Below are positions 16,473-25,596 of a DNA stretch of 40,660 bases, one piece after another. Source of the stretch: Acetobacteraceae bacterium. Its GTDB lineage: Bacteria > Pseudomonadota > Alphaproteobacteria > Acetobacterales > Acetobacteraceae. Below the pieces are notes generated by a model. That model was not told the origin of the DNA, did no database searches, and saw only the letters and a program-made list of their open reading frames with translations. Within the stretch, counting starts at the first letter, position 1. The number at the start of each line of letters is the position of its first letter. The position numbers and the translations under genes are program-made. Where the stretch lies: NCBI GenBank assembly GCA_009693865.1, contig SHWL01000023.1:1-40660 (forward strand), given 5' to 3'.

Positions 16473-18041
16473 TCATCGCCCGCCGAGATCGGTTACGAGT
16501 TGAAATGACGCCGCGACGTCATCGATCTGGTAGTGCGGTTGCAGCTGCACCGTGCAGCCGTAACTTCCCGGCTTCCCGGCGTGTTCATATACCGTGACTT
16601 TCCCGGCGATCAGCGGATAGCGCGCGCGCGTTTCATAGGGCGCGTTGCTGCGGACATATTTTTTGATCCACTCGTCGAGCGTGATTTCGATTTCCTCGGG
16701 CGTCTTGAAGGAACCGACCATCTGCCGGCCCAGCATTTTCAGATAATGGGCGAAGCGCGAGGCGCAGAGAATGGTATTGATCTGGGTCGAAAGTCTTGCA
16801 TTGGCGTTGGCGGCTTCGGCATTGGCCCCGGTGAACCTTTGCGCGATCAACGGACTGCGCGCGGCGCCGAAAACCAGTTCGTCCGCGAAAGGGGTCGCCG
16901 CCAGCGGGATCAGTCCCGCGTCCAGCAACTCGCGCTCCTGCCGGTCATTCCAGATGATCTCAACCGATTTCCGGTTCCAGACCATGTCGGGATCGGTCCG
17001 GAACGCCTCCATCGGCATTTCGGTGACCAGTCCGCCGCCAATCCGGTCTTGATCGGCGCCGCGAATGTCGCCAGGCCATGCGCTTTGCGCGAACGCGCGG
17101 GCGACAACCTGACCGAAGGCATAGCCTGCCGACATCCAGACGCGAGCGTTCGAGTCTGGTGCGTATTCTTTATAACGGAAGCCGTCGGCCCGGGTTCCGT
17201 CGTCCTCCCACGGTGCGCGCGCCAGCAATCTGGGCAAGGCAACGCCCAGAAACCTCGTATCCGGACGGCTCGTCAGACTGCGCCAACGCGCGTGGTCGGG
17301 ATTACGCAGCGGGCCCGCGATGTCCATGACGGTCGCGAGATCGGCGAAATCGTCGACTTCCAACAGCGCCGGGGAGGCACCCAGGATTGTCGGACAGAAG
17401 CACGCAGCGGCGATCCCGGACAAAGCGGACAACGCGCCCATGTCGTCCGTGCGGGCGTTCGGGCCGGGCCGGTGGCGGACGTCGTGGTCGATGATCAGCA
17501 GGCCGTAAGGTTCGCCGCCGGGCATGCCGAATTCTTCTTCATAGACCTTGCGGAACAGATGACTTTGATCGAACTCGACGGCGCGTTCCAGGTCGCGGCA
17601 GATGTCGGCCCAGGTGACATTGAGCAGTTTGGCTTTCAGGCGGGCGCCGTGTTCCATGCCGCCAACCAGCCAGGCGAGGCCGCGCCAGGTGCCTTCCAGC
17701 CGGCGGAACCGGTCGTGATGCAGAACCGCGTCGAGTTGTTCGCAAAGCATTACGTCGATGGCGGCGATGTCGCGATCGAGCAATCCGCGCACATAGTCCT
17801 GCCACTCGCGGCGGTTCCTCGTGGACCAGCCAGGCGGAAGCCATATCTCCAGGGCATCTTCTTCCTCAGCGGCGAGGAAATCGATCAGCGCATCTTCAAG
17901 AGAGTAGTTCCGGGCACCGAGAAAGGAGCCGGACAGAATCGCTCCCCGGATGTCAGGTTTATCTGGAACGGCCGCAACCCCGTCACCGGCGGCCACCGCC
18001 TGGGCGGCGGGCTCGTCGATGACGGGGGCGGAGTCGTTCAC
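16473..18041 (-). CDS. Second TssC-family sheath protein (ImpD-like)
   Basis: 522 aa. A paralogue of the neighbouring tssC: it keeps the family blocks RRLEGTWRGLAWLVGGME, RAVEFDQSHLFRKVYEEEFGMPGGEPYG and FAHYLKMLGRQMVGSF. It differs by an N-terminal extension of about 55 residues that is Ala/Asp-rich and by a tail with KPGSYGCTVQLQPHYQ. The start is GTG 18041 with a weak upstream site, 32 bases after the tssC stop. Alphaproteobacterial imp clusters such as Agrobacterium carry two TssC-type genes in this position. Whether it joins TssB in mixed sheaths or has its own role cannot be told from the sequence. Confidence 0.9.
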   Translation of the reverse strand: MNDSAPVIDEPAAQAVAAGDGVAAVPDKPDIRGAILSGSFLGARNYSLEDALIDFLAAEEEDALEIWLPPGWSTRNRREWQDYVRGLLDRDIAAIDVMLCEQLDAVLHHDRFRRLEGTWRGLAWLVGGMEHGARLKAKLLNVTWADICRDLERAVEFDQSHLFRKVYEEEFGMPGGEPYGLLIIDHDVRHRPGPNARTDDMGALSALSGIAAACFCPTILGASPALLEVDDFADLATVMDIAGPLRNPDHARWRSLTSRPDTRFLGVALPRLLARAPWEDDGTRADGFRYKEYAPDSNARVWMSAGYAFGQVVARAFAQSAWPGDIRGADQDRIGGGLVTEMPMEAFRTDPDMVWNRKSVEIIWNDRQERELLDAGLIPLAATPFADELVFGAARSPLIAQRFTGANAEAANANARLSTQINTILCASRFAHYLKMLGRQMVGSFKTPEEIEITLDEWIKKYVRSNAPYETRARYPLIAGKVTVYEHAGKPGSYGCTVQLQPHYQIDDVAASFQLVTDLGGR

Positions 18042-18073
18042 GAGACGTTACCGCCGGAGCCGAGGGCCGGTCG

Positions 18074-19564
18074 TCAGGCAGCGGCCGGGATACGAGCCAC
18101 CATACGCAGGCTGGTGGAAAGTTCCTCCATCTGCAGCCACGGCCGTAGATAGGCCACCGCGTTGTAGGAGCCGGGTTTGCCAGGAATTTCCTGCACCCGA
18201 ACCTGCGCCTCGCGCAGCGGATAGCGCGCGCGGGAGTCCTGACCGGCGCCTTCGCTGCCGTTGACGTAGTTCATGATCCAACGGTTCAGCCATTTCTCGA
18301 CATCCTCGGCTTCCATGAAGCTGCCGATTTTGTCGCGCGCCATCACTTTGAGGTAATGCGCGAAGCGGGACGTGGCCATGATGTAGGGCAGGCGCGCCGA
18401 GATCGCCGCGTTCGCGGTGGCCTCGGGCCGGTCGTATTTCTTCGGCTTCTGCGCGGTCTGGGCGCCGAAGAAGACCGAATAGTCGGTGTTCTTGTAGTGG
18501 CAGAGTGGCAGGAAGCCGAGGTTGGACAGCTCCGCCTCACGCCGGTCGGTGATGGCGATTTCCGTTGGACATTTGGCGTCCATGTCGCCGTCGTCGGAGG
18601 TAAAGATGTGTGTCGGCAGGTTTTCGACCTTCCCGCCGCCCTCGGCGCCGCGGATCGCGGTGCAGAAGCCGTACTGGGCGAACGCGTCGGTAAGCCGCGC
18701 GCCCATCGCGTAGGCGGCGTTCATCCAGCAGTATTCGGTGTGTTCCATCGGCTTGGCCGCGCCGGTCACGTCGAACGGAGCTTCCTCGTAGCCGAATTCC
18801 TCGATCGCCTTGGTCCCGGCACCGTAGGGCAGGCGGGCAAGGGTGCGAGGCATCACCAGCGAGACGAAACGGGCGTCTTCGCTGTCACGGAAGCTGCGCC
18901 ACTTCATGTAATCGCTGGTCTCGAAAATCTTCGCGAGATCGCGCGGCTTGGACATCTCGGTATAGCTGTCGAAGCCGAACATCCCTGGCCCGGCAGCCGA
19001 GATGAACGGCGCGAAGGCCGCCGCCGCGACGTTCGACACCAGACGCAACGTCTCGATATCGTCGGGATGCTGGGTCCATTCGTAATCGCCTATCAGCGAG
19101 GCATAGGGTTCGCCGCCAGGCGTGCCGAACTCATTCTCGTAGATCTTCTTGAACAGCTGGCTCTGATCGAATTCGACCGCCCGCTGCAGATCGCGCGACA
19201 GGTCCCGCTTGGACGCGTTCAGGATGCGGATCTTCAGGCTGGTGCTGGTTTCGCTGTTCATGATCAGGTAGTGCAGCCCGCGCCAGCTGCCTTCCAGCTT
19301 CAGGAACTTCGCGTCGTGCATGATCGCGTTCAGTTGCGTCGACATTTTTTGGTCGAGCGCCGCGATCGCGCGATCGAAGGTGCGGCTGATGTTCTTGTCG
19401 AACGTCAGCGTTCCCGACATCGCCTGCCCGACGAGGGCCTTCATCAGGTCCGCGGTTTGATCGGGGGCGGTCTGTTTGGTCGCCGCGACGACCTGGTCGA
19501 GAATGGAAAGGCCTTCCGAGGCTACCGCGCCGGAGGCTTGGGATTCAGCTTGTGCGCCGGACAT
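18074..19564 (-). CDS. tssC: T6SS contractile sheath large subunit TssC (VipB)
   Basis: 496 aa, typical length. Family blocks are LEGSWRGLHYLIMNSE, RAVEFDQSQLFKKIYENEFGTPGGEPYASLIGDYEW, and the C-terminal FAHYLKVMARDKIGSF with W-L-N-R-W-I-M-N-Y-V. TssC pairs with TssB to form the contractile sheath that drives the Hcp tube. The stop of tssB lies 3 bp before ATG 19564 and an AAGG element serves as ribosome-binding site, so the pair is made together. Confidence 0.96.
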   Translation of the reverse strand: MSGAQAESQASGAVASEGLSILDQVVAATKQTAPDQTADLMKALVGQAMSGTLTFDKNISRTFDRAIAALDQKMSTQLNAIMHDAKFLKLEGSWRGLHYLIMNSETSTSLKIRILNASKRDLSRDLQRAVEFDQSQLFKKIYENEFGTPGGEPYASLIGDYEWTQHPDDIETLRLVSNVAAAAFAPFISAAGPGMFGFDSYTEMSKPRDLAKIFETSDYMKWRSFRDSEDARFVSLVMPRTLARLPYGAGTKAIEEFGYEEAPFDVTGAAKPMEHTEYCWMNAAYAMGARLTDAFAQYGFCTAIRGAEGGGKVENLPTHIFTSDDGDMDAKCPTEIAITDRREAELSNLGFLPLCHYKNTDYSVFFGAQTAQKPKKYDRPEATANAAISARLPYIMATSRFAHYLKVMARDKIGSFMEAEDVEKWLNRWIMNYVNGSEGAGQDSRARYPLREAQVRVQEIPGKPGSYNAVAYLRPWLQMEELSTSLRMVARIPAAA

Positions 19565-19567
19565 GGA

Positions 19568-20077
19568 TCAGCCTTCCTTGTTTTCGAGGCCCAACTGGCC
19601 GTGCAGTGCTTTCATCTCGTCCTCGTTCTTCAGGACTTTTTCAAGCAGACCTTCCAGTTCCTCGGAACGGTCGACCTTGCTCATGAGGTCGCGCAGCTTC
19701 TGACGGGTCTCCATCAGCGTCCGCAGCGCGGGCACCTGCTGAGCGACGCGCGCGGGCTCAAAATCCTCGATCGAGTTGAATTTCAGATCGACACCCATCT
19801 GCCCGCCTTCTTCGCTGAGCTTGTTGTCGACCTTCAATTTCAGACCGGGGTTCATCCGCGCCATCACGTCATTGAAATTGTCACGGTCGATCTGCACGAA
19901 CTTGCGATCGGCCATCGACTGCAACGGCGCGGTTGGGTCGCCTGAGAAGTCGCCCATCACGCCCATCACGAACGGCAATTCCCGCTCGATCGCGGCGCCT
20001 TCCGTCTCCACATCGTATGAGATATGAACCCGCGGTTTGCGGACCCGGTTGAGCTTGTCATGGACGCTACCGCTCAT
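19568..20077 (-). CDS. tssB: T6SS contractile sheath small subunit TssB (VipA)
   Basis: 169 aa, normal. It opens with [16 protein letters not shown], has the conserved [14 protein letters not shown] block (about 34-47) and ends in a long charged helix ([25 protein letters not shown]), which in known sheaths provides the segment recognised by ClpV or TagJ. An AAAGGGG site lies ~9 bases before ATG 20077. The gap of 161 bp to tssA is longer than other gaps in the operon and may carry a second promoter. Confidence 0.96.
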   Translation of the reverse strand: MSGSVHDKLNRVRKPRVHISYDVETEGAAIERELPFVMGVMGDFSGDPTAPLQSMADRKFVQIDRDNFNDVMARMNPGLKLKVDNKLSEEGGQMGVDLKFNSIEDFEPARVAQQVPALRTLMETRQKLRDLMSKVDRSEELEGLLEKVLKNEDEMKALHGQLGLENKEG

Positions 20078-20144
20078 GGCTCTGTTCCCCTTTCTGTAAC
20101 TCGGATGCGGCCAGACCGGCCTTCGCCGACGCGCTTCAGCACGA

Positions 20145-20174
20145 ACCTTAGCCGGGTATTTTGTTCCCGGTCAA
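20145..20174 (-). promoter_or_regulatory. Possible internal promoter before tssB
   Basis: On the - strand: -35 TTGACC (20169-20174), 18-base spacer, -10 TAAGGT (20145-20150), in the long tssA-tssB gap. The spacer contains an inverted repeat (CCGGG and CCCGG at 20152-20156 and 20166-20170). The -10 is a weak match, so it is tentative. Confidence 0.3.
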
Positions 20175-20238
20175 CCATGGTCCGCGCACCGCGCATACCT
20201 GAGGCGCATCTCGCCTTTATCACGCCATTCGGACTCGA

Positions 20239-21375
20239 TCAACCTTCGTCGGGCGGCGGGCGAATGCCGAGCGAGGAGAGGAGCGCCGAGCGAACGGCTG
20301 GGTCCGCCACGACTTCCGCCAGCAAATCCGGCCATGTCATCTTTGCCCGCCTGATGGCGTCTTCCAGCGTGTAAGAGATCGGCGAGGTCGGTTCGGTCCG
20401 CCGGAAAAACGTGGCGATCGTTTCAAGGGTCCTTAGCGCGTCCTCGCGTGAGGCTGTTCTTTGGCCCGTCGCGGCGAAGCCTCCGATCCCGCCGCCGCCG
20501 CCGCCACCGCCACCGCCGCCATCGGCGTTGCCGCCTTCGGCCATCGCTTCCTCGCCGCCTTCCCCCTCCGGCACGTCCAGGGGCGCATAGCGCAACGCCA
20601 CGCTCTGAATTTGGCGCAGCATGTCGCGCACATGAGAAGTCGAGGGAGGTTCTTCGCTGGCCTTCTCATCGAGAACGGTGGCCATGCCTTCCCACATCTC
20701 GAGCGCGAGGGCGGCTTCATCGCGAATTCGCGCCAGGGACCGCTGCCCGGCGCCCCGGGCCTCTCGCTCCATGTCATCCCAGGGAATGGCGCCGGCATTG
20801 ATGCGCGCGTCCCGCCGTTCCTGCGGCAGGGCGGGAAGCTGTTCGGAGGATTGATAGGAGAAAAAAGTAACCGGTGTCCCGTCGGGACGCGCGAAGAGCG
20901 TGGCCTTATACAAGGGCTGGATCAGTGAGCCGCCGCCGTCGCGGCCGTTCAGGCCGGTGACTGGCCCGACCCGGGTCTCGACACCGTAGTCGTCCGGCAG
21001 TGGAAAAACGCCGTCCCAGTGTTGTTCGGCCAGACCCTTGATCAGCGCCGCGCCCGCCGCCAGCCCGGCCAGGCCGTGGCTGCGTACATATGACTCGGTG
21101 ATCCAGGCCGCGACTTCCAGATCTTTCGCGGTCTCCAGGATGGTTTTCAGGCCGATTTCCCGCACGGTCCGCCACATCGGAGCCGGATCGCCAGCACCCG
21201 GATCGCCGTTGTCCAGCATCTTCTCCGCATCGCGCGCTTCCGACCTCGCATCCCGCAACTTGTTGTAGGGAGATTGTGAGGAGAAATCTTCCCTGATATC
21301 TACCCCTTGAGGGGCATCGCCCGGGATCGGTTCCAGAAGAGCCTCCAGATTGAACCCATCGGGAAAATCGACCAT
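20239..21375 (-). CDS. tssA: T6SS protein TssA (ImpA family)
   Basis: 378 aa. I start at ATG 21375: AAAGG lies 7 bases upstream of it, but only one base upstream of the in-frame ATG at 21381. The N-terminal ImpA_N domain has the family pattern: 'LLEPIPGDAPQGVD', then 'YNKLRDARSEARDAE...' and 'KDLEVAAWITESYVRSHGLAGLAAGAALIKGLAEQHWDGVFPLPDD'. The C-terminal quarter begins after an 11-Gly run and carries the TSPISYTLEDAIRRAKMTWPDLLAEV segment. TssA caps the baseplate/sheath end and guides tube and sheath polymerisation. It is the first gene of the - strand block and is divergent from clpV. Confidence 0.93.
   Translation of the reverse strand: MVDFPDGFNLEALLEPIPGDAPQGVDIREDFSSQSPYNKLRDARSEARDAEKMLDNGDPGAGDPAPMWRTVREIGLKTILETAKDLEVAAWITESYVRSHGLAGLAAGAALIKGLAEQHWDGVFPLPDDYGVETRVGPVTGLNGRDGGGSLIQPLYKATLFARPDGTPVTFFSYQSSEQLPALPQERRDARINAGAIPWDDMEREARGAGQRSLARIRDEAALALEMWEGMATVLDEKASEEPPSTSHVRDMLRQIQSVALRYAPLDVPEGEGGEEAMAEGGNADGGGGGGGGGGGIGGFAATGQRTASREDALRTLETIATFFRRTEPTSPISYTLEDAIRRAKMTWPDLLAEVVADPAVRSALLSSLGIRPPPDEG
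20489..20520. repeat. Low-complexity GGC-codon run in tssA (11 Gly)
   Basis: The + strand carries CCG/CCA triplets encoding 11 consecutive glycines on the - strand, next to other Gly residues (GGNAD before, IGGFA after). Such a run is prone to slippage and changes linker length, not frame. Confidence 0.85.
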
Positions 21376-21514
21376 GCGCATGCCTTTCTTTCTGGACAAT
21401 GCCTCAAAATAGCACATACAGTATCGGCACGGAAGGACGCGTCGCCACCACGTGATACGGTATCACCTTTGATACCGTGGGTATGACGCCGCGTCTGGCA
21501 CCGGAAGGGGAAAC
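21376..21514. promoter_or_regulatory. Divergent tssA/clpV promoter region with palindromic sites
   Basis: 139 bp between two divergent T6SS operons. GTGATACGGTATCAC (21452-21466) is a 15-base palindrome, and ACGGTATC (21457-21464) with GATACCGT (21471-21478) forms an overlapping second inverted repeat, so the half-site GATAC/GTATC occurs three times within 27 bases. A possible clpV promoter is TGGACA (21393-21398), 18 bases, TACAGT (21417-21422). For tssA an extended -10 reads TGCTATTTT (21406-21414, - strand). The palindromes lie downstream of the clpV promoter, where a repressor or a leader hairpin could act. No regulator gene is visible nearby. Confidence 0.55.
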
Positions 21515-24163
21515 ATGGCTGCCATCGACCTGAAACAACTTGTCGCACGACTGAACGACACCTGCCGCCGGGCGCTTGAAGCCGCCGCCGGCCTTACCCT
21601 GTCTCGAACCCACTATAATGTGGAGATCGAGCATTGGCTGGTCAAGCTGGCCGACCGCTCCGACGGCGACATGGCCGCGATCCTGCGCCACTACGACGTT
21701 GACAATGCACGCTTTCTGACCGACCTCAACCGGTCGCTGGAAAAAATGAAGACTGGGAACTCGCGGGCACCCGCGCTCGCTCCGGAAATCACCGAGGCCG
21801 TGAAGCAGGCGTGGCTGTTCGCTTCGTTGGAGGTGGGCAGCGGCAAAATCCGTTCCGGCCATTTGCTTTGGGCTCTGCTGGCGGATGAAACGCTCGCGCG
21901 CCGCGCCCGGGAAGCCTCGGGGCAATTGTTGAAAATCGTGCCCGATCTGCTGAAACGCGATTACCTCGCGATAACATCCAATAGTACGGAAGCCGCGGAG
22001 TCCGGGACGCTGATGACCGGATCGGCGGAAGGCGGCGATCCCTCCGCATCCGAAGGCGGCATGCCCCGGACCGGTGGTGGCGCGTTGGAACAGTTCACCA
22101 CCGACCTAACCGCGCAGGCCCGCGCCGGAAAGATCGATCCCATCCTGGGCCGCGACTCAGAAATTCGTCAGGTCATCGATATCCTGACCAGGCGGCGGCA
22201 GAACAATCCGATCATGACCGGCGAGGCCGGCGTCGGCAAAACCGCCGTTGTCGAAGGATTCGCGGTTCGTCTCGCATCCGGAGACGTGCCGCCCGCCCTG
22301 AAAGGCGTAACGTTGCGTACGCTCGATCTTGGCCTGTTGCAGGCCGGCGCGGGCATGAAGGGCGAATTCGAAAATCGCCTGCGGGGAGTCATCGATGAGG
22401 TGAAGGCCAGCCCGAAACCGATCATCCTGTTCATCGACGAAGCCCACCAGATGATCGGTGCCGGCGGCGCGGCCGGGCAGGGCGACGCGGCCAATCTGCT
22501 GAAACCGGCCCTCGCTCGCGGCGAATTGCGCACCATCGCCGCCACCACATGGGCGGAGTACAAGAAGTACTTCGAAAAGGATGCCGCGCTCACCCGCCGC
22601 TTCCAGGTTGTGAAGGTCGAGGAACCGTCCGAGGCGATGGCCGTCGCCATGCTCCGCGGTCTCGTGGGGACGCTTGAAAAGCACCATAATGTCCGCATTC
22701 TCGACCAGGCGGTCAGCGAGGCCGTGCGGTTGTCGGCGCGCTACATTCCGTCACGGCAATTGCCGGACAAGGCGGTCAGCCTGATCGACACCGCCTGCGC
22801 CCGTGTTTCCATGAGCCAGGCGGCAGTGCCCTCGGCGATCGAGGATCGCACTCGGCGGATCGATCTGATCGATACCGAAGTCGCCATTCTGAATCGCGAA
22901 ATGGCGTCGGGCGAAAGCCACCTCGAGCGGCGGGATGGCCTGCTGGCCGAGCGGGAAGTGAAGGTCACCGAGCTGGAAGCGCTGAATGTGCGCTGGGAGC
23001 AGGAGAAGGTCTTCGCCAAAAGCATCACCGACATTCGTACCCAGATCGAAAACAAGGAAGACACTGAGGACAAGGAAGCGCTGCGGGAAACTCTGACCGC
23101 GACCACGGCGGAGTTGCATTTGCTACAGGGCGAGGAGCCGCTGATCTATCCGGTGGTCGACGGCCAGGCGGTTGGCGAGGTGGTCGCGGGTTGGACGGGT
23201 ATTCCGACCGGGCGCATGCAATCCAACGAAATCCGCACGGTCCTCAATCTGAAGGATACGATGGAGCAGCGAATCGTCGGGCAGTCGCACGCGTTGGAAG
23301 CGGTGGCCCAGGCGATCCAGACCAGCCGCGCGGGACTGACCGATCCGCGCAAACCGGTTGGCGTGTTCCTGATGGTGGGCACATCGGGCACCGGCAAGAC
23401 GGAAACCGCGCTGACGCTGGCCGATCTGTTGTACGGCGGCGAGCAGAACATGACCACCATCAATATGTCGGAGTTCAAGGAAGAACATAAGGTCAGCACG
23501 TTGATGGGCAGCCCGCCCGGCTATGTCGGGTATGGCGAGGGCGGTGTGCTGACGGAAGCGGTGCGGCGGCATCCGCATTCGGTGATCCTGCTGGACGAAA
23601 TGGAAAAAGCGCATCCCGGCGTGCAGGACGTTTTCTTCCAGGTGTTCGACAAAGGGAACATGAAGGACGGCGAAGGCCGCGACATCGACTTCAAGAACAC
23701 CGTCATCATCATGACGTCGAACGCCGCGTCGGATCTGATCACGCGTCTGTGCGCGGATCCCGAGACGATGCCCGACGCGGCCGGGCTCGCCGAGGCACTG
23801 ATGCCGGAGCTGATAAAGATCTTCAAACCGGCCTTCCTCGGCCGAGTCACGCTCGTGCCGTTTTTCCCGCTGGCGCCCGATATCATCAAGCGGATCGTCG
23901 GCCTGCAACTCAATCGCATTCGCCGCCGCGTTCGGGAATCCTATGGTGCCAGTTTCACCTGGGACGACGTGTTGATCGATACGATCGCGGAGCGGTGTAC
24001 CGAAACCTCTTCCGGCGCGCGCAACGTGGAGAAGATCCTGTCGCAAACGCTGTTACCCCAATTGTCAGCCGAGGTACTGTCGCGTCTCGCCGAAGGCAGC
24101 GCGATCGACGCGATCAACGTGGGAGTGGACACGTCTGGATCGTTCCAGTACAAGATCGACTGA
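21515..24163 (+). CDS. clpV: T6SS AAA+ ATPase ClpV (TssH)
   Basis: 882 aa, the normal ClpV length. A GGAAGGGG site precedes ATG 21515. The N-terminal Clp-N region (about 1-150) includes RTHYNVEIEHWLVKLAD, typical of ClpV and not of ClpB. AAA+ domain 1 has Walker A GEAGVGKT (236-243) and Walker B ILFIDEAH (about 303-310). Domain 2 has Walker A GTSGTGKT (622-629) and Walker B VILLDEMEKAH (from 690). Between them lies the coiled-coil insert (LERRDGLLAEREVKVTELEALN). ClpV disassembles contracted sheaths so that TssB/TssC can be reused. Here it forms a + strand unit with hcp. Confidence 0.96.
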   Translation: MAAIDLKQLVARLNDTCRRALEAAAGLTLSRTHYNVEIEHWLVKLADRSDGDMAAILRHYDVDNARFLTDLNRSLEKMKTGNSRAPALAPEITEAVKQAWLFASLEVGSGKIRSGHLLWALLADETLARRAREASGQLLKIVPDLLKRDYLAITSNSTEAAESGTLMTGSAEGGDPSASEGGMPRTGGGALEQFTTDLTAQARAGKIDPILGRDSEIRQVIDILTRRRQNNPIMTGEAGVGKTAVVEGFAVRLASGDVPPALKGVTLRTLDLGLLQAGAGMKGEFENRLRGVIDEVKASPKPIILFIDEAHQMIGAGGAAGQGDAANLLKPALARGELRTIAATTWAEYKKYFEKDAALTRRFQVVKVEEPSEAMAVAMLRGLVGTLEKHHNVRILDQAVSEAVRLSARYIPSRQLPDKAVSLIDTACARVSMSQAAVPSAIEDRTRRIDLIDTEVAILNREMASGESHLERRDGLLAEREVKVTELEALNVRWEQEKVFAKSITDIRTQIENKEDTEDKEALRETLTATTAELHLLQGEEPLIYPVVDGQAVGEVVAGWTGIPTGRMQSNEIRTVLNLKDTMEQRIVGQSHALEAVAQAIQTSRAGLTDPRKPVGVFLMVGTSGTGKTETALTLADLLYGGEQNMTTINMSEFKEEHKVSTLMGSPPGYVGYGEGGVLTEAVRRHPHSVILLDEMEKAHPGVQDVFFQVFDKGNMKDGEGRDIDFKNTVIIMTSNAASDLITRLCADPETMPDAAGLAEALMPELIKIFKPAFLGRVTLVPFFPLAPDIIKRIVGLQLNRIRRRVRESYGASFTWDDVLIDTIAERCTETSSGARNVEKILSQTLLPQLSAEVLSRLAEGSAIDAINVGVDTSGSFQYKID

Positions 24164-24202
24164 CAAGGCTTCCACCACACCTGTCACCAAGGGAGAAGTA
24201 CC

Positions 24203-24676
24203 ATGGGTATGTATATGAAGTTCGCGGACATCAAAGGCGATGTCACCACCGATGGCTATAAGGACTGGATCGCCATTTCTTCGTTCCAGTTCGGAATCGG
24301 CCGCGGCATTTCGTCCGGCGAGGGACGGGGCGGGAACCGGACAGCGTCGCATGCGTCGGTCTCCGAGATTACCGTGACCAAGCAACTCGATGAATCGTCG
24401 CTGAGTCTGTGGTCCGATGCCCTTACCGGTCCGTTGAAGGCCGAAGTGGAGGTCAAAATCACGACCGCCACCGACAACAAGACGATCCTTGAGGTCAAGC
24501 TCTGGGAAACCGGCGTGTCCGGGTGGTCGACGAGTGGCGGCGGCGACCGCCCTATGGAAAGCCTCTCGCTGAACTTCACGAAGATCGAATACAAGCCGGT
24601 CTTCTATGATGCGAAGGGCACGGCCGCCACACCGAAGATGAAGACCTGGAACCTGGCGACGTTGAAGCTCAGCTGA
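24203..24676 (+). CDS. hcp: T6SS tube protein Hcp (TssD)
   Basis: 157 aa. ATG 24203 has a good GGGAGAAGT site upstream. Family marks are MKFADIKGDVTTDGYKDWIAISSFQFGIGRG at the N-terminus, the SEITVTKQLDESS strand and the C-terminal YKPVFYDAKG..., as in Hcp1-type proteins. Hcp forms hexameric rings stacked into the secreted tube and carries small effectors inside its lumen. It starts 39 bp after clpV and is closed by a strong terminator, so clpV-hcp looks like a two-gene unit that gives high Hcp levels. Confidence 0.96.
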   Translation: MGMYMKFADIKGDVTTDGYKDWIAISSFQFGIGRGISSGEGRGGNRTASHASVSEITVTKQLDESSLSLWSDALTGPLKAEVEVKITTATDNKTILEVKLWETGVSGWSTSGGGDRPMESLSLNFTKIEYKPVFYDAKGTAATPKMKTWNLATLKLS

Positions 24677-24702
24677 TTGATCGGTCCTGTGGTGTAGGGA
24701 GG

Positions 24703-24728
24703 GGCCGGGGTGCAAACCCTGGCCTTTT
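24703..24728 (+). terminator. Rho-independent terminator after hcp
   Basis: Stem GGCCGGGGT (24703-24711) and ACCCTGGCC (24716-24724), 9 bp with one G-U pair, GCAA tetraloop, then TTTTCTT. It lies 26 bases past the hcp stop and separates hcp from the convergent phosphatase gene. Confidence 0.88.
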
Positions 24729-24849
24729 CTTGTGGCCAGAGCGTCATGGTCCCAAACAAGCTCGGGCCTGGCAAGCTCTGGGATGACGTGGGTGGCGATT
24801 CGACCAGTTCGAAAAACGCTCCAACGCGCTGGTAGCGGCCCCCTTGATA

Positions 24850-25596
24850 TCAGATGGCCGATTTCCTCGCCGAGACCGGCACCTCGATGGTCACCGCGGT
24901 CACGTTATCGGTGACGCTCAACGCCAACGCGGCCGCGATGAAAGTTTGCGGTGGCGGTACTCCGTTGTTCGCCTGCAGGATTTCCGCCATTTGGAGAAAC
25001 GGCACTGTTTTGCACAGGCCGTCGCTGCACAGCAGGAACTTGTCACCCTGCTGCAACCGTCCGCTTACTTTATCCAGCACGAGGTCGATATCCGCCCCGA
25101 TCGCGCGGGTAATGACGTTCGCATGCGGATGGTTCTCGGCATCCTCCGCCTTGATCGTGCCGTTATCGACCAGCTCCTGCACCAGGCTATGATCTTTCGT
25201 GATTTGCCGCATTTCGCCGTCGCGTAACATATAGGCTCGCGAATCCCCGGCCCAAAGGCAGGCGAAATGCTCACCGCGTGCCAGGAACGCCACGACCGTC
25301 GATGCGATCATTGTATTGTTGCCACGCCGTTCCGCTTCATCGCGCAGCCACTGGTGCGTTTCCGCGATTCGCGCTCGCACGGCCCCCAACAGTTCGGCGG
25401 CGGACAATTCCGTTGGCAACGAATCCAGTGCCTCCGCGATCATGCCAGATGCGACTTCGCCGGCCTGATGACCTCCGGCGCCATCCGCGACAGCCCATAT
25501 CCCGATGTCCGGGCGGTCGACCCAGGTGTCTTCGTTGTATTTTCGCTTGGTCCCGGGATGAGTTGCGTGCCAGGAGAGAATTCGGTCGGCGCTCAT
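24850..25596 (-). CDS. pppA: PP2C-type Ser/Thr phosphatase, PppA-like
   Basis: 248 aa. ATG 25596 overlaps the tagF stop as ATGA. All PP2C motifs are in place: RKYNEDTW (Asp23), AVADGAGGHQAG (Asp38, metal binding), ASTVVAF, WAGDSRAYMLRDG, ITKDHS, LLCSDGL and SVTDNVTAV near the C-terminus. In T6SS loci such phosphatases remove the Thr phosphate from the FHA protein placed by a PpkA-type kinase and so switch secretion off. It is the last gene of the 14-kb - strand block. The likely antagonist in this window is the kinase at 6259-8331. Confidence 0.93.
   Translation of the reverse strand: MSADRILSWHATHPGTKRKYNEDTWVDRPDIGIWAVADGAGGHQAGEVASGMIAEALDSLPTELSAAELLGAVRARIAETHQWLRDEAERRGNNTMIASTVVAFLARGEHFACLWAGDSRAYMLRDGEMRQITKDHSLVQELVDNGTIKAEDAENHPHANVITRAIGADIDLVLDKVSGRLQQGDKFLLCSDGLCKTVPFLQMAEILQANNGVPPPQTFIAAALALSVTDNVTAVTIEVPVSARKSAI

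Noticed and set aside
16533..18152. Long plus-strand frame (539 codons) opposite the second tssC, and a similar one at 18356-19945 opposite tssC
   Set aside because: Both are antisense to genes with clear family motifs; their translations have no recognisable domains and arise from third-position GC bias.
21485..21510. Sigma-54 promoter before clpV (TGGCAC at 21496-21501)
   Set aside because: The TGGCAC is not followed by a TTGC-type -12 element at the required spacing; the downstream bases are GGGGA.
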